Shown here piece after piece: positions 43,753 through 54,712 of a stretch of DNA of 64,000 bases. This DNA comes from Bacteroidia bacterium. GTDB lineage: Bacteria; Bacteroidota; Bacteroidia; Flavobacteriales; Flavobacteriaceae. The notes beneath the pieces were generated by a model. That model saw only the letters and a list, made by a program, of their open reading frames with translations. It ran no database searches and had not been told where the DNA came from. The translations under genes were made by a program, and so were the position numbers. Numbering within the stretch: the first letter of the stretch is position 1; each line of letters starts with the position of its first letter. Location of the stretch: NCBI GenBank assembly GCA_030425285.1, contig JAUIAY010000005.1, positions 62,001 through 126,000 of the forward strand, in the 5' to 3' direction.

Positions 43753-43790
43753 TGTATAAATATTTTAGGGTCAAATTTTTTAAAACCGAG

Positions 43791-43822
43791 CAAATATAGA
43801 ATTTACTACAAAATCTGACAAT
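43791..43822 (-). promoter_or_regulatory. promoter of secDF
   Basis: Minus strand: ATTG (43819-43822), 20-base spacer, TATATTTG (43791-43798), ending 39 bases before the secDF ATG. Confidence 0.6.
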
Positions 43823-43938
43823 TAATTCTTTTTAAATAAATAGAGTTGATTGAGTCCATACTGTATCAAGTAAGGACTACTTAAAAAAGCATTTTCTTGG
43901 AATGGTTTTTAAGTTTTTTTTTGAAAGTGGAAGTTGTA

Positions 43939-44565
43939 TTAAACGTTCCCAAAAGTTTTTGGTCCTGCGCGAACCTCTGGAAAAATATTGAAAGGATTAC
44001 TTATCCTGTTTTCAACATAATCCCAAACCTTGAGGGCCACTTTTTCGCTATTATTATCATTTCTAACTTGTAAAGTAGAAAACGCGAAAAAAGTGTTGGG
44101 ATCATAATATCTGTCAAATTCAGATTTTTTAACCAAAACACAACCATCAAAACCCGAATTGGACTGGTGGGTATTTTGTATTTCGTAAATGTCTAGGTTA
44201 AAATTTGGACTATCTTCTCCCGAAGAATGATTAGCATTGTTTTCTTCGTGTTCAAACACATAGTCAAGGTCCAACTTCATCTTGTTGAAAAGCTCCGCCT
44301 TGACGTTAGCTACATCAACATCACTGTAATAGGATATTTTTAGCTTTCCGTTATCCTGATGACTAACCTTAATGTTGTTAACACCTATTTCATACAATTG
44401 TTCCTTTACAACAGAAATAGTGTTTTGGGCTTCATTGGAAGATGCCTCAATATTTGTGAAATGAAAAACAATTTCCTGATTGGCTTTTTGGGTTTGTTGT
44501 TGACTAACAACACCCAAACAAGTCAGTACTAGGATTAAAATACCAATATGTATTTTTGTTCTCAT
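43939..44565 (-). CDS. secreted protein with possible SecD head-like domain
   Basis: A 208-residue exported protein with a signal peptide (MRTKIHIGILILVLTCLGVV). No database family is recognised. Residues about 40-95 read as strand-helix-strand-helix-strand, and the helix VVKEQLYEIGVNNIKVS, then GKLKISYYSDVDVANVKAEL, lines up with the SecD head in the next gene (VLRKRIDEFGVTSPSIQRL and RILVELPGVKDKERAIKLL). The C-terminal half is unrelated and ends in EVRAGPKTFGNV. It lies 186 bases upstream of secDF on the same strand. The similarity is by eye only. Confidence 0.6.
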   Translation of the reverse strand: MRTKIHIGILILVLTCLGVVSQQQTQKANQEIVFHFTNIEASSNEAQNTISVVKEQLYEIGVNNIKVSHQDNGKLKISYYSDVDVANVKAELFNKMKLDLDYVFEHEENNANHSSGEDSPNFNLDIYEIQNTHQSNSGFDGCVLVKKSEFDRYYDPNTFFAFSTLQVRNDNNSEKVALKVWDYVENRISNPFNIFPEVRAGPKTFGNV

Positions 44566-44569
44566 GCGC

Positions 44570-44577
44570 CAAATATA
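44570..44577 (-). promoter_or_regulatory. -7 element abutting the start codon of the secreted protein gene
   Basis: TATATTTG on the minus strand ends only four bases before the ATG at 44565. Transcription from it would begin at or inside the start codon, giving a leaderless mRNA. It directly follows the terminator of the DUF4412 gene. Confidence 0.45.
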
Positions 44578-44578
44578 A

Positions 44579-44612
44579 AAAAATAAAGACTGTATTGCTA
44601 CAGTCTTTATAT
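44579..44612 (-). terminator. terminator of the DUF4412 gene
   Basis: Inverted repeat AAAGACTGTA / TACAGTCTTT with a 4-base loop (about 44585-44608); a run of T interrupted by one A follows on the minus strand, 50 bases beyond the DUF4412 stop. Confidence 0.75.
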
Positions 44613-44660
44613 ATATTACATGTTTTTACAGGTTTAGCTGTAAGAAAGTGTTATTTCATC

Positions 44661-45323
44661 TTAAAAACCCATTAGCTTATCGGTTTTCTCATAACCTTCC
44701 AAAGGTGTCATTTCAAATTTTTCGTCTGAAACGGCTTCCTTATTAATTTCGGTTACTTCATGAGTGATTTTAATATTCATACCCATTTGAGACATAGTCA
44801 TTTCCATATATAATGGAAAACCTTCCACTTTAGTTCCCATTTGAACCGCTTGGTTTGATATAGCCGAAATTTTATCAGTTACAAACATGTCCATTTTCAC
44901 TTCGGCTCCATCTTTCTTAACCGTTAGGTTATATTCTTGGCATTCGTAACCCAAAACCGTTTTAGTCTCGTCTCCTTTTTCAATAGTGACATTCTTCATA
45001 TCCTCTTCACCAGGCTCCATACTTTTGGTCATGTATTTTTTTCCAACCATCTGGTTATCCATCATAATCAACATTTCTTTTGTCTCGGCATCCATAATAG
45101 TAATGGTATTACCTTGCATAAGGTTAAAAGTTTCTGAACGTGTTTTATTGTTTTTAAAGTAAGTTGTTGTCAACACTTCACCAATCATAGCCAATTGAGC
45201 CTGCATTTGCTCATTATCACTGGACAGAGTTTGCTTTGATTTTGCCACACCTTCGGTAATGGCATCTTGAGCAAATGTTGATAAGCTTAAGACACATACT
45301 AAAACAAAAAGTAATTTTTTCAT
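44661..45323 (-). CDS. DUF4412 domain protein
   Basis: A 220-residue exported protein (signal peptide MKKLLFVLVCVLSLSTFAQ). The DUF4412 pattern is visible: many Met residues (TLMQ-like MDNQMVGKKYMTK), the conserved GYECQEYNL motif near residue 125, and the DKISAIS and MTPLEGYE end. Family function is unknown; members are predicted periplasmic or surface lipoprotein-like sensors without lipobox here. It has its own terminator. The next upstream gene on the strand is mdh, 80 bases away. Confidence 0.8.
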   Translation of the reverse strand: MKKLLFVLVCVLSLSTFAQDAITEGVAKSKQTLSSDNEQMQAQLAMIGEVLTTTYFKNNKTRSETFNLMQGNTITIMDAETKEMLIMMDNQMVGKKYMTKSMEPGEEDMKNVTIEKGDETKTVLGYECQEYNLTVKKDGAEVKMDMFVTDKISAISNQAVQMGTKVEGFPLYMEMTMSQMGMNIKITHEVTEINKEAVSDEKFEMTPLEGYEKTDKLMGF

Positions 45324-45403
45324 TTGATTTATATTTAAAATTTATTGAATAATTGAAGTTGTTTTAGTGTTAGTATCACAACTTACATTTTTGTTACTAA
45401 AAA

Positions 45404-46330
45404 TTAGAGTTCTAAAAGACCATTGGTTTTTCTAACACCTTCAGCACTAGTTTGTAAATGCTCTTTTTCGGCATCACTTAAGTCAATTTCAACTACTTTT
45501 TCAATACCGTTTCTTCCTAAGATGACTGGTGCACCAATACAAATATCATTTAAACCATACTCTCCTTCCAACAAAGTTGAACATGGGAATAATTTCTTTT
45601 GATCACATGCGATAGCTTGAACCAAGCCACTAACTGCTGCTCCTGGCGCATACCAAGCTGATGTTCCCAATAATTTAGTTAAGGTGGCACCACCAACTTT
45701 AGTATCTTCCTTTACTTGATTTAATCTATCTTCAGATAAGAATTCAGAAACCAAAACACTGTTTCTAGTCGCCAAACGTGTTAACGGTACCATACCTACA
45801 TCACTATGACCACCAATTACCATGCCATCTACATCGCTAATAGGCGCACCTAATGCTTCAGCTAAACGGTATTTAAAGCGGGCTGAATCTAAAGCACCGC
45901 CCATTCCAATGATTCTATGCTTTGGCAAATTGGTTGTTTTATGAACCAAATAAGTCATAGTATCCATTGGGTTACTTACTACAATAATGATTGTATTTGG
46001 AGAGTGTTCAATCAAGCTTGAAGAAACCGATTTTACAATTCCAGCGTTAATACCAATCAACTCCTCACGAGTCATCCCTGGCTTTCTTGGAATACCTGAA
46101 GTAATCACACAAATATCACTATTAGCAGTTGCTGAATAGTCATTAGTAATTCCCGTGATTTTTGTATCGAAACCATTTAAAGACGCTGTTTGCATCAAAT
46201 CCATTGCTTTACCTTCAGCAAAGCCTTCCTTAATGTCTAATAAAACTACTTCGCTAGCAAAATTCTTAATGGCAATATATTCGGCACAACTAGCACCTAC
46301 TGCTCCTGCTCCAACTACTGTTACTTTCAT
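45404..46330 (-). CDS. mdh: malate dehydrogenase (LDH-like type)
   Basis: NAD-dependent oxidation of malate to oxaloacetate in the TCA cycle. It is 308 residues. Visible motifs: dinucleotide site VGAGAVGASCAEY (5-17), the Arg-containing active loop SGIPRKPGMTREEL near 77-90, VSNPMDTMTYL near 117-127, and the catalytic His in GGHSDVGMVPL near 172-182. The -7 element at 46367-46374 suggests its own promoter. Confidence 0.96.
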   Translation of the reverse strand: MKVTVVGAGAVGASCAEYIAIKNFASEVVLLDIKEGFAEGKAMDLMQTASLNGFDTKITGITNDYSATANSDICVITSGIPRKPGMTREELIGINAGIVKSVSSSLIEHSPNTIIIVVSNPMDTMTYLVHKTTNLPKHRIIGMGGALDSARFKYRLAEALGAPISDVDGMVIGGHSDVGMVPLTRLATRNSVLVSEFLSEDRLNQVKEDTKVGGATLTKLLGTSAWYAPGAAVSGLVQAIACDQKKLFPCSTLLEGEYGLNDICIGAPVILGRNGIEKVVEIDLSDAEKEHLQTSAEGVRKTNGLLEL

Positions 46331-46366
46331 GATAATTTATAATGTTTTTATTGTTTTTATTTTTTG

Positions 46367-46374
46367 CAAATGTA
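46367..46374 (-). promoter_or_regulatory. -7 promoter element of mdh
   Basis: TACATTTG on the minus strand, perfect -7 match, 36 bases before the mdh ATG; no good -33 element. Confidence 0.5.
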
Positions 46375-46405
46375 TGAATTTGAATATGATTAGAAGGTTG
46401 AAACC

Positions 46406-49367
<2,962 letters not shown>

Positions 49368-49370
49368 TTA

Positions 49371-49401
49371 CAAATATACGAATAAATAAAGCTTATAGAA
49401 A
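49371..49401 (-). promoter_or_regulatory. promoter of gyrB
   Basis: Minus strand: TTTC (49398-49401), 19-base spacer, TATATTTG (49371-49378), giving a leader of about 65 bases. Confidence 0.62.
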
Positions 49402-49586
49402 GGCTTTTAGTAAGTTTGACTGTTTTTTATTAACATTTGTTAATTAATCAAAAATTGCTTAAATCGTCTAAAAAGCACCTTAAACTTGATTTTGGAATAT
49501 TTTAACCAAACTTCAAAAGCTGAAATTTCAAAAAAGGCTTAAATCGTTTCTTTTTGATTATTATTTTCTCAAAATAAAGACAAAAA

Positions 49587-50621
49587 CTACATCAAAATTC
49601 CATTTTTAGACTCAATACTTGGTGGCAAATCTGTTTCACCCAACATCTCCCTCAAGTCAATCTCTATAACGCGACATAGGGAAAGCATGGGAATGTCATT
49701 TGCCATACTAGAAAACGGATTTTCAGAATAGTCACCAACCAATTCCATAGCCACATACACCCAACCTATCAACACAACTACAGGAACAGCCAACCACAAT
49801 CCTAAACTACTAGCATTCATCATTTCAGGAATAAGGCTAAAGGGCAATAACACTATAAAAATTCCAATAAAATACCGACTCATATTAGAATATTGCCTTG
49901 GTAATGGAAATTTTTTAATACGCTCATTTTTGCCTTGAAGTTCATAAAAAGTTCGTAGAATGTTTTCCATCTCAACATGGCGAAAATCATCTATCAAACC
50001 CTCTTCTCGCAATGCGCGTAAATCTCTTGACTGCTCGTTAACAATTTGAGTAGCCGTGTTTACTGCATTAATTAAACGGTCATGTTCTTCAGGCTGTAAA
50101 AACGAATGCAAACTACTTCTAGTTTCATCATCATCTATTAAACCAACTCCAAATTGTTGTTGGAGTTTTTCTGCTACTTTTTTGTAATGCCCAGTCTGAT
50201 TGATATGCTCCCATGTGGTAGGAATCAACAATTGACTTCGATGCGCATATAACCAAGCTATATGCCTATATATTAAACGCCTTTTTATGTCATGTATTTC
50301 TTTGTCAGATTTTCTTGTTTCGACAAATTGATTGGTTATATAGCCATCTACCATCATACCCCAAGTACGACTATCATTCACAATACCTCCCCAAATTTTT
50401 CTAGCTTCCCATAAGCGGTCATAGGACTGATTATTTTTAAACCCTACATAAAAGGCTACAGCTGTACCTATTACAGACACAGGAATCCAAGGGATTTTAA
50501 AATTTATAATGTTGAAATAATAAAATAACGCAATTCCCCCCATTAAAGGCACAAGCCACAGGAAGTGTCTTCCCGTAAAACCCATCATCCTTCTGAAGCT
50601 TATATTTTTAGTAACAATCAT
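49587..50621 (-). CDS. bestrophin-family ion channel (first copy)
   Basis: A 344-residue membrane channel of the bacterial bestrophin (UPF0187) family. Membrane segments lie near residues 20-37, 42-60, 235-255 and 262-282. The family block GTAVAFYVGFKNNQSYDRLW with EARKIWG is at about residues 52-78, and FSSMANDIPMLSLCR near 303-317. Bacterial members conduct cations or anions, so the ion cannot be told. A paralogue lies at 57316-58374. The gene is alone, with a 107-base gap to the CPBP genes upstream. Confidence 0.9.
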   Translation of the reverse strand: MIVTKNISFRRMMGFTGRHFLWLVPLMGGIALFYYFNIINFKIPWIPVSVIGTAVAFYVGFKNNQSYDRLWEARKIWGGIVNDSRTWGMMVDGYITNQFVETRKSDKEIHDIKRRLIYRHIAWLYAHRSQLLIPTTWEHINQTGHYKKVAEKLQQQFGVGLIDDDETRSSLHSFLQPEEHDRLINAVNTATQIVNEQSRDLRALREEGLIDDFRHVEMENILRTFYELQGKNERIKKFPLPRQYSNMSRYFIGIFIVLLPFSLIPEMMNASSLGLWLAVPVVVLIGWVYVAMELVGDYSENPFSSMANDIPMLSLCRVIEIDLREMLGETDLPPSIESKNGILM

Positions 50622-50728
50622 AATTCAGTTATTATTTTAAACATTTTTTATACTTAAAGTACAACTCTAATTTATGATATTTTTTACAAACGTTTTAGAA
50701 GATTTTTAATGTGGATTTGGCTGATAAA

Positions 50729-51546
50729 TTATATTTTGCTTCGAACAAAAGACAAATCATTCCATTTCCAAATTAGAAATGTTACCAGTAAATAAAAGCC
50801 ATTGAATAAAATCAACATAGTAATAAAAGGAGTCCACGTATCAAACATAACCGTATTGGGAATAAAAAAGATACTCTCACCTGAATTATCACTACTTATT
50901 AAATGCCGTGTAGCCCAATTATTACCCAAGTGAAGACCAATAGGAAAGTATAGCGTTTTAGATTTTAACAATCCTGTAGCAAATAGCAAATGTCCCACAG
51001 GTATTGAAACACCCAACATAATAATCATACCCATGTTACTCAACACACCTTCATCTAAAGCATGAATAAGCATAAATAAGATAGAAAAAATCACGTTTGC
51101 TATGACCACACTAGAAACTTCAATCGTTTTTTAAACAAGTAACCTCTAAATAACAATTCTTCAGTGGCAACTTGTGGTAAAATAAAGTAGAACGCATATA
51201 ATATTGTGGAATAATCAATTGAAACCGATAATTCAAAGGTTTCACCAACCAATAAAGTTCTTAAACATTTAGCTCCAAAAAAGGCAAAAGCCCCAATTAA
51301 AATACCTAGCGGTAGAAACAATAAATTCCTTAAGTTAAAATTTAACCCAATAGTTTTTAGTGTTTTCCCTTCTCCTTTATACATAAACCAAGTAGCTACA
51401 AACAAGAGGATTGGTGCCGCATAAGGAAAATACTGTTTAACTACGCCTTTGTTAAAAATAGTGCTTAATCCCAATGCAACGGCAAATAGTAAGATTGCTA
51501 AAACAATACTCAATACATTGGGATATTGTGCAAACAGTCGTTTCAT
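50729..51546 (-). pseudogene. CPBP-family intramembrane protease, broken by a one-base frameshift
   Basis: Two frames together encode one CPBP (Abi) protease. The first (ATG at 51546) gives 148 residues with four membrane segments and the catalytic EELLFRG (129-135), then runs into a premature stop after LFKKRLKFLVWS. The second frame, read down to the stop at 50729, continues the family pattern: IEVSSVVIANVIFSILFMLI with HALDEG (motif 2) and HLGNNW (motif 3). They join if the six-A run (51127-51132) had seven A. The ATG overlaps the end of the intact CPBP gene by four bases. It may be a real lesion, a sequencing error or programmed slippage. Confidence 0.75.
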
Positions 51547-52256
51547 AATTGACTACTTTTGGATTTTAATATAGTCTTTGATTTAATTAAATAATTCACA
51601 CATACTAGTGTTATGATAGATGGCAATAACCCTTTAGACAGATTAAAGAAAATCCAATCCCAATCCTGTAAAGAGGTTTTTGACAACTCTATAAAAACCA
51701 ATTCTCCATATGGATAGGATTCATAAAAGAACGTCATTAAAAAATTGTACCCCAAATGAAACCCTAAACCTAACATTATTGACTTGGTTTTATAAAATGT
51801 ATAGGCCCAAACATAACCTGTAAAACCTGTTACCAAAATCACATAAACTATAGGAATTATTCCTTCTCCCATCATACCATACGAGAATACATGATAAACA
51901 CCAAAACACAATGCTGATAGCAGAATAGCCTTTTTTGACCCAATTCTTTGAATCAATACATACAATATTGCTCCTCGAAAGACCAAATCTTCGGTTAAAG
52001 CTGATCTGATATGATAAACGAAAGATTGAAAGATTAAACTGTAATCAATAGTCTCCTTTTGTTTCCACTCTACATTTAAAATATATGTTTCAGCAGCAAC
52101 CATCAAGAGGCACAGAAGCACCATAAAGATCAGTCCAATAAAAAATTGAAGTATTCTATTTGGATAAGGAATGAGACCTAAAACATCGATATTTTTTTTC
52201 TCAATAAAGCGTAGAAGCGCCCATGAGATTACTATTATTATTAATAATCCTAACAT
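51543..52256 (-). CDS. CPBP-family intramembrane glutamic protease
   Basis: A 237-residue inner-membrane protease with about six hydrophobic segments. The catalytic motifs are present: ED-xxx-R in TEDLVFRG (Glu89, Asp90, Arg94; Asp in place of the more usual second Glu), FGVYH with His122, and HLGYN with His167 and Asn171. Family members include Rce1-like prenyl-protein proteases, bacteriocin-immunity proteins and peptide-processing enzymes. It lies between a membrane-tethered XRE regulator gene (23-base gap) and the frameshifted paralogue (four-base overlap), so it is read as one operon. Confidence 0.87.
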   Translation of the reverse strand: MLGLLIIIVISWALLRFIEKKNIDVLGLIPYPNRILQFFIGLIFMVLLCLLMVAAETYILNVEWKQKETIDYSLIFQSFVYHIRSALTEDLVFRGAILYVLIQRIGSKKAILLSALCFGVYHVFSYGMMGEGIIPIVYVILVTGFTGYVWAYTFYKTKSIMLGLGFHLGYNFLMTFFYESYPYGELVFIELSKTSLQDWDWIFFNLSKGLLPSIITLVCVNYLIKSKTILKSKSSQL

Positions 52257-52279
52257 TTGAAATACGTTTTAAATTAAAG

Positions 52280-52849
52280 TTACACCTCTTTTGGTTTCAA
52301 AAAAGGAATTGAAAAGGGATACTTAAAAGTTCCTGTTTGCAGTGATCTTGAGATATTATATATCGTGGTGATGATACCAAAAAGCACAATCGTTCCAGAA
52401 ATAAAAAAATTATAACCTGGAATAATAAAAAATGAAAGTAATGACAATATGAACAGCAAGGTAATTGTCCCATGAAAGTTTACAACAGCTCTACCATGCG
52501 CATCATACACCTTACTATCTTCAGCTTTATGAATCCAAAGAAACAGCGGAAACAAAATACTTCCAAAGGGAATGATTAATCCTAAAAAAGGAGAACCATG
52601 AAGTAACAACATCCATTTGCGTTGTATGACTTCCTCTTTGGGATCTTCAAGAATTAACAATTCGTCAATCTCTATTTCAAGGCCAGCTGCCAATAATTTT
52701 ACCGTTTGAAGATGCGGCTGTACATCACCTTTTTCTATACGTTGAATGGTTCTAACCGTAACAGTAGTTTTATCAGAAAGTTGCTCTTGCGTATATCCTT
52801 TTAGCTTTCGCTGATAGGTTAAGTTTTCGCTTAAAGAATTTTTATTCAT
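52280..52849 (-). CDS. membrane-tethered XRE-family regulator (HTH plus DUF4870)
   Basis: A 189-residue protein with a DNA-binding and a membrane part. Residues 5-65 form a Cro/CI-type helix-turn-helix (YTQEQLSDKTTVTVRTIQRI at 19-38, then EKGDVQPHL). Residues 80-175 have three hydrophobic segments (about 84-105, 126-145, 147-166) with the DUF4870-like HGRAVVNFHGT at 118-128. The HTH would be held at the inner membrane. It is the first gene of an operon with two CPBP proteases and has a candidate operator at 52901-52926. Confidence 0.87.
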   Translation of the reverse strand: MNKNSLSENLTYQRKLKGYTQEQLSDKTTVTVRTIQRIEKGDVQPHLQTVKLLAAGLEIEIDELLILEDPKEEVIQRKWMLLLHGSPFLGLIIPFGSILFPLFLWIHKAEDSKVYDAHGRAVVNFHGTITLLFILSLLSFFIIPGYNFFISGTIVLFGIITTIYNISRSLQTGTFKYPFSIPFLKPKEV

Positions 52850-52868
52850 TTTGATTATTTTTCTGATA

Positions 52869-52876
52869 CAAATCTA
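52869..52876 (-). promoter_or_regulatory. -7 promoter element of the XRE-CPBP operon
   Basis: TAGATTTG on the minus strand, perfect -7 match, 19 bases before the ATG at 52849; the -33 element is poor, as at promoters needing an activator. Confidence 0.5.
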
Positions 52877-52900
52877 CTTCAGGTAATTGGATTTTAACAC

Positions 52901-52926
52901 GACATTTAAATGTCACCTAGCTGTCA
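52901..52926. promoter_or_regulatory. candidate operator of the XRE regulator
   Basis: Perfect 14-base palindrome GACATTTAAATGTC (52901-52914) followed by a second TGTCA 11 bp after the first (52911-52915 and 52922-52926). A third TGTCATTT occurs at 52972. The palindrome lies just upstream of where the -33 element should be. Confidence 0.5.
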
Positions 52927-53070
52927 TTTGCAAGTATCATAATGGTTTATAAAGCACAAGCATCCTTCTTCTGTCATTTCTGTTGTTAAAATGAATATAT
53001 CTAAAGGTTTTATTTTCCTTGTGAAATGATTAACGAATATGTTAAAAAAATTTAATTATATTTTTCTAGA

Positions 53071-53826
53071 TTAATTTAGGTATTCATCAATCGCATCTAT
53101 TAATTGCTGATTGATTTCAAGCAGATAGTCAAGTTTTACTACAAGACTTGGATTTGCCAATTCGTTTCTCCTTAATATACCCTCAAGAGCCTTTTGTCCA
53201 TTTGATTCATTAGATATTATTTTTGGTATTTCACCTTTAAACTTGGATAGATCAATTTCATTAATCAATGAAGTAAAGGTTTCTCTATTATCCACTATAA
53301 ATCCTTGGGTCCATAAAATAAATTCTGCATTTTCACTAAACGTATTTAGGCGGTTTTCCTCTTGTTTCATTTCTGCTATTTTATTAACATAGTGTAGTTC
53401 TAATTTATTTATTATGGCTTCATTTTTACCTGAATAGTATTTTGTTATAGACGTTTCACTTCTTTCAATGGTTGTAATAAAATAGCGTTCTATAAAAATT
53501 AGGTAAATAATTTTTGTAAACGAAACAACATCAACATTTTGAATACCTTTATTTAACACATACGTGCTTTTTTCTGCTTTATCTTGTCTAATTTTTCTTA
53601 TTTCAATTAAACGCGCCCTATCTTCTTTGAGATTATCAAGTTTTTGGTTTAGATAAGTATTAATTTCCTTTTGTAACTTTCTTGACTCATTCCAATTGTT
53701 GATTTGGAGTGCAATGAGAATACCAATAACAACAAGGAAAATCTCACCAACAGCGTATTTGAAATATTTGGATGTCTTATTTTCCATAACTAGATTTTGA
53801 CGAATTTTTCGGAAGAATTTAATCAT
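53071..53826 (-). CDS. DUF6090 family membrane protein (second of tandem pair)
   Basis: A 251-residue protein of unknown function. The family N-terminus MIKFFRKIRQNLVMENKTSK is followed by one membrane helix (about 27-43, EIFLVVIGILIALQINNW) and a roughly 205-residue, mostly helical extracytoplasmic domain rich in Glu/Lys/Asn. It is a paralogue of the gene directly upstream, with a nearly identical first 45 residues and a diverged remainder. The eight-base overlap implies coupled translation. Confidence 0.85.
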   Translation of the reverse strand: MIKFFRKIRQNLVMENKTSKYFKYAVGEIFLVVIGILIALQINNWNESRKLQKEINTYLNQKLDNLKEDRARLIEIRKIRQDKAEKSTYVLNKGIQNVDVVSFTKIIYLIFIERYFITTIERSETSITKYYSGKNEAIINKLELHYVNKIAEMKQEENRLNTFSENAEFILWTQGFIVDNRETFTSLINEIDLSKFKGEIPKIISNESNGQKALEGILRRNELANPSLVVKLDYLLEINQQLIDAIDEYLN

Positions 53827-54574
53827 TTGTTTTCTTTAGTTCGATTTCGTTATTAAACCTAATTAGCATAGCTACAGCCCTATTGAGGTCTGCCTCAAAA
53901 ACAGCTTTTATACTATTTAAAGCACCTATTCTAAATCGTACAGCATTTCGAAAAAATACATTATCACCATATTTAATAGGTGGTAAACGCTGAATATCTT
54001 CATTTAAAAAAGTCTCTTTTGGCGCAAAAAACGAAAGGTCATCAAACTCAAAAAATTTTGGTGCCAAAATGCCTCTATTATAGCTCTGAAATCCCTCAAC
54101 CCAATTTTGGTTTACATTTTCAAATGTTTTATAATATGCTTGTAAAGAATCTAAAAGGGTTCTATTCTTTATTAAACCCAGTTTACCTGTAGACTTTAAA
54201 TTTTCCCAAGTAGTCGTTTCCAAATTCGTACCAACCAAACCCAATAAAGGTTCAGTCAATTCAATTGAAAAATTATACAAAGTTTCATCTTTCATTTCCT
54301 GCTCAATAACTTTTAAATCATCTAAAAGCGACTGAATTCTTAATATGCTGTTTTTTAAGTTTGTGGTATCTGTTTTAAGATTTTCTTGTAATTTTTCTAA
54401 AACAAAATATTCCTCTTTAGAGTCTTTATGATTTTGATTCCATGTGTTAATTTGTAAGGCAATCAATATTCCAATTACCACAAGAATTATTTCACCAATG
54501 GCGTATTTGAAATATTTGGATGTCTTATTTTCCATGAGTAAGTTTTGACGGATACCTCTGAAGAACTTAATCAT
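53819..54574 (-). CDS. DUF6090 family membrane protein (first of tandem pair)
   Basis: A 251-residue protein, exactly the length of the next gene's product. It starts MIKFFRGIRQNLLMENKTSK, has one membrane helix (about 27-43) and a helical outer domain with FSIELTEPLLGLVGTNLETT near residue 100. The function is unknown. A run of 20 nearly invariant N-terminal residues before a conserved membrane anchor suggests a shared cytoplasmic or membrane partner. It is separated from the small protein gene upstream by a probable terminator at 54619-54645. Confidence 0.85.
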   Translation of the reverse strand: MIKFFRGIRQNLLMENKTSKYFKYAIGEIILVVIGILIALQINTWNQNHKDSKEEYFVLEKLQENLKTDTTNLKNSILRIQSLLDDLKVIEQEMKDETLYNFSIELTEPLLGLVGTNLETTTWENLKSTGKLGLIKNRTLLDSLQAYYKTFENVNQNWVEGFQSYNRGILAPKFFEFDDLSFFAPKETFLNEDIQRLPPIKYGDNVFFRNAVRFRIGALNSIKAVFEADLNRAVAMLIRFNNEIELKKTND

Positions 54575-54618
54575 TTAATTTAGTTGGTTAATGTCTAAAG
54601 ATAAGTAATTTATATAAT

Positions 54619-54645
54619 AAAAAAAGTCAGCTTTTAACCGGCTTT
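54619..54645 (-). terminator. probable terminator of the pirin-OsmC-TMEM175 operon
   Basis: Imperfect inverted repeat AAAGCCGG / GCTGACTTT on the minus strand with one mismatch and one G-U pair, followed by seven T. It lies 68 bases beyond the stop of the last operon gene. Confidence 0.5.
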
Positions 54646-54712
54646 CAATCTTAAAAACCATCAAACCTTTTTGTCACAGCTATTTTCTTAATTTATCATT
54701 TTGCCCTGCCAA

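Noticed and set aside
51127-51132. Programmed -1 frameshift producing full-length CPBP protease
   Set aside because: The zero-frame heptamer T AAA AAA is only a partial slippery sequence and I see no clear stem-loop right after it; a lesion or sequence error is simpler.
50729-52256. CPBP genes as bacteriocin immunity with a bacteriocin gene
   Set aside because: I looked for small double-glycine leader peptides or a dedicated transporter between 50.6 and 54.6 kb and found none.
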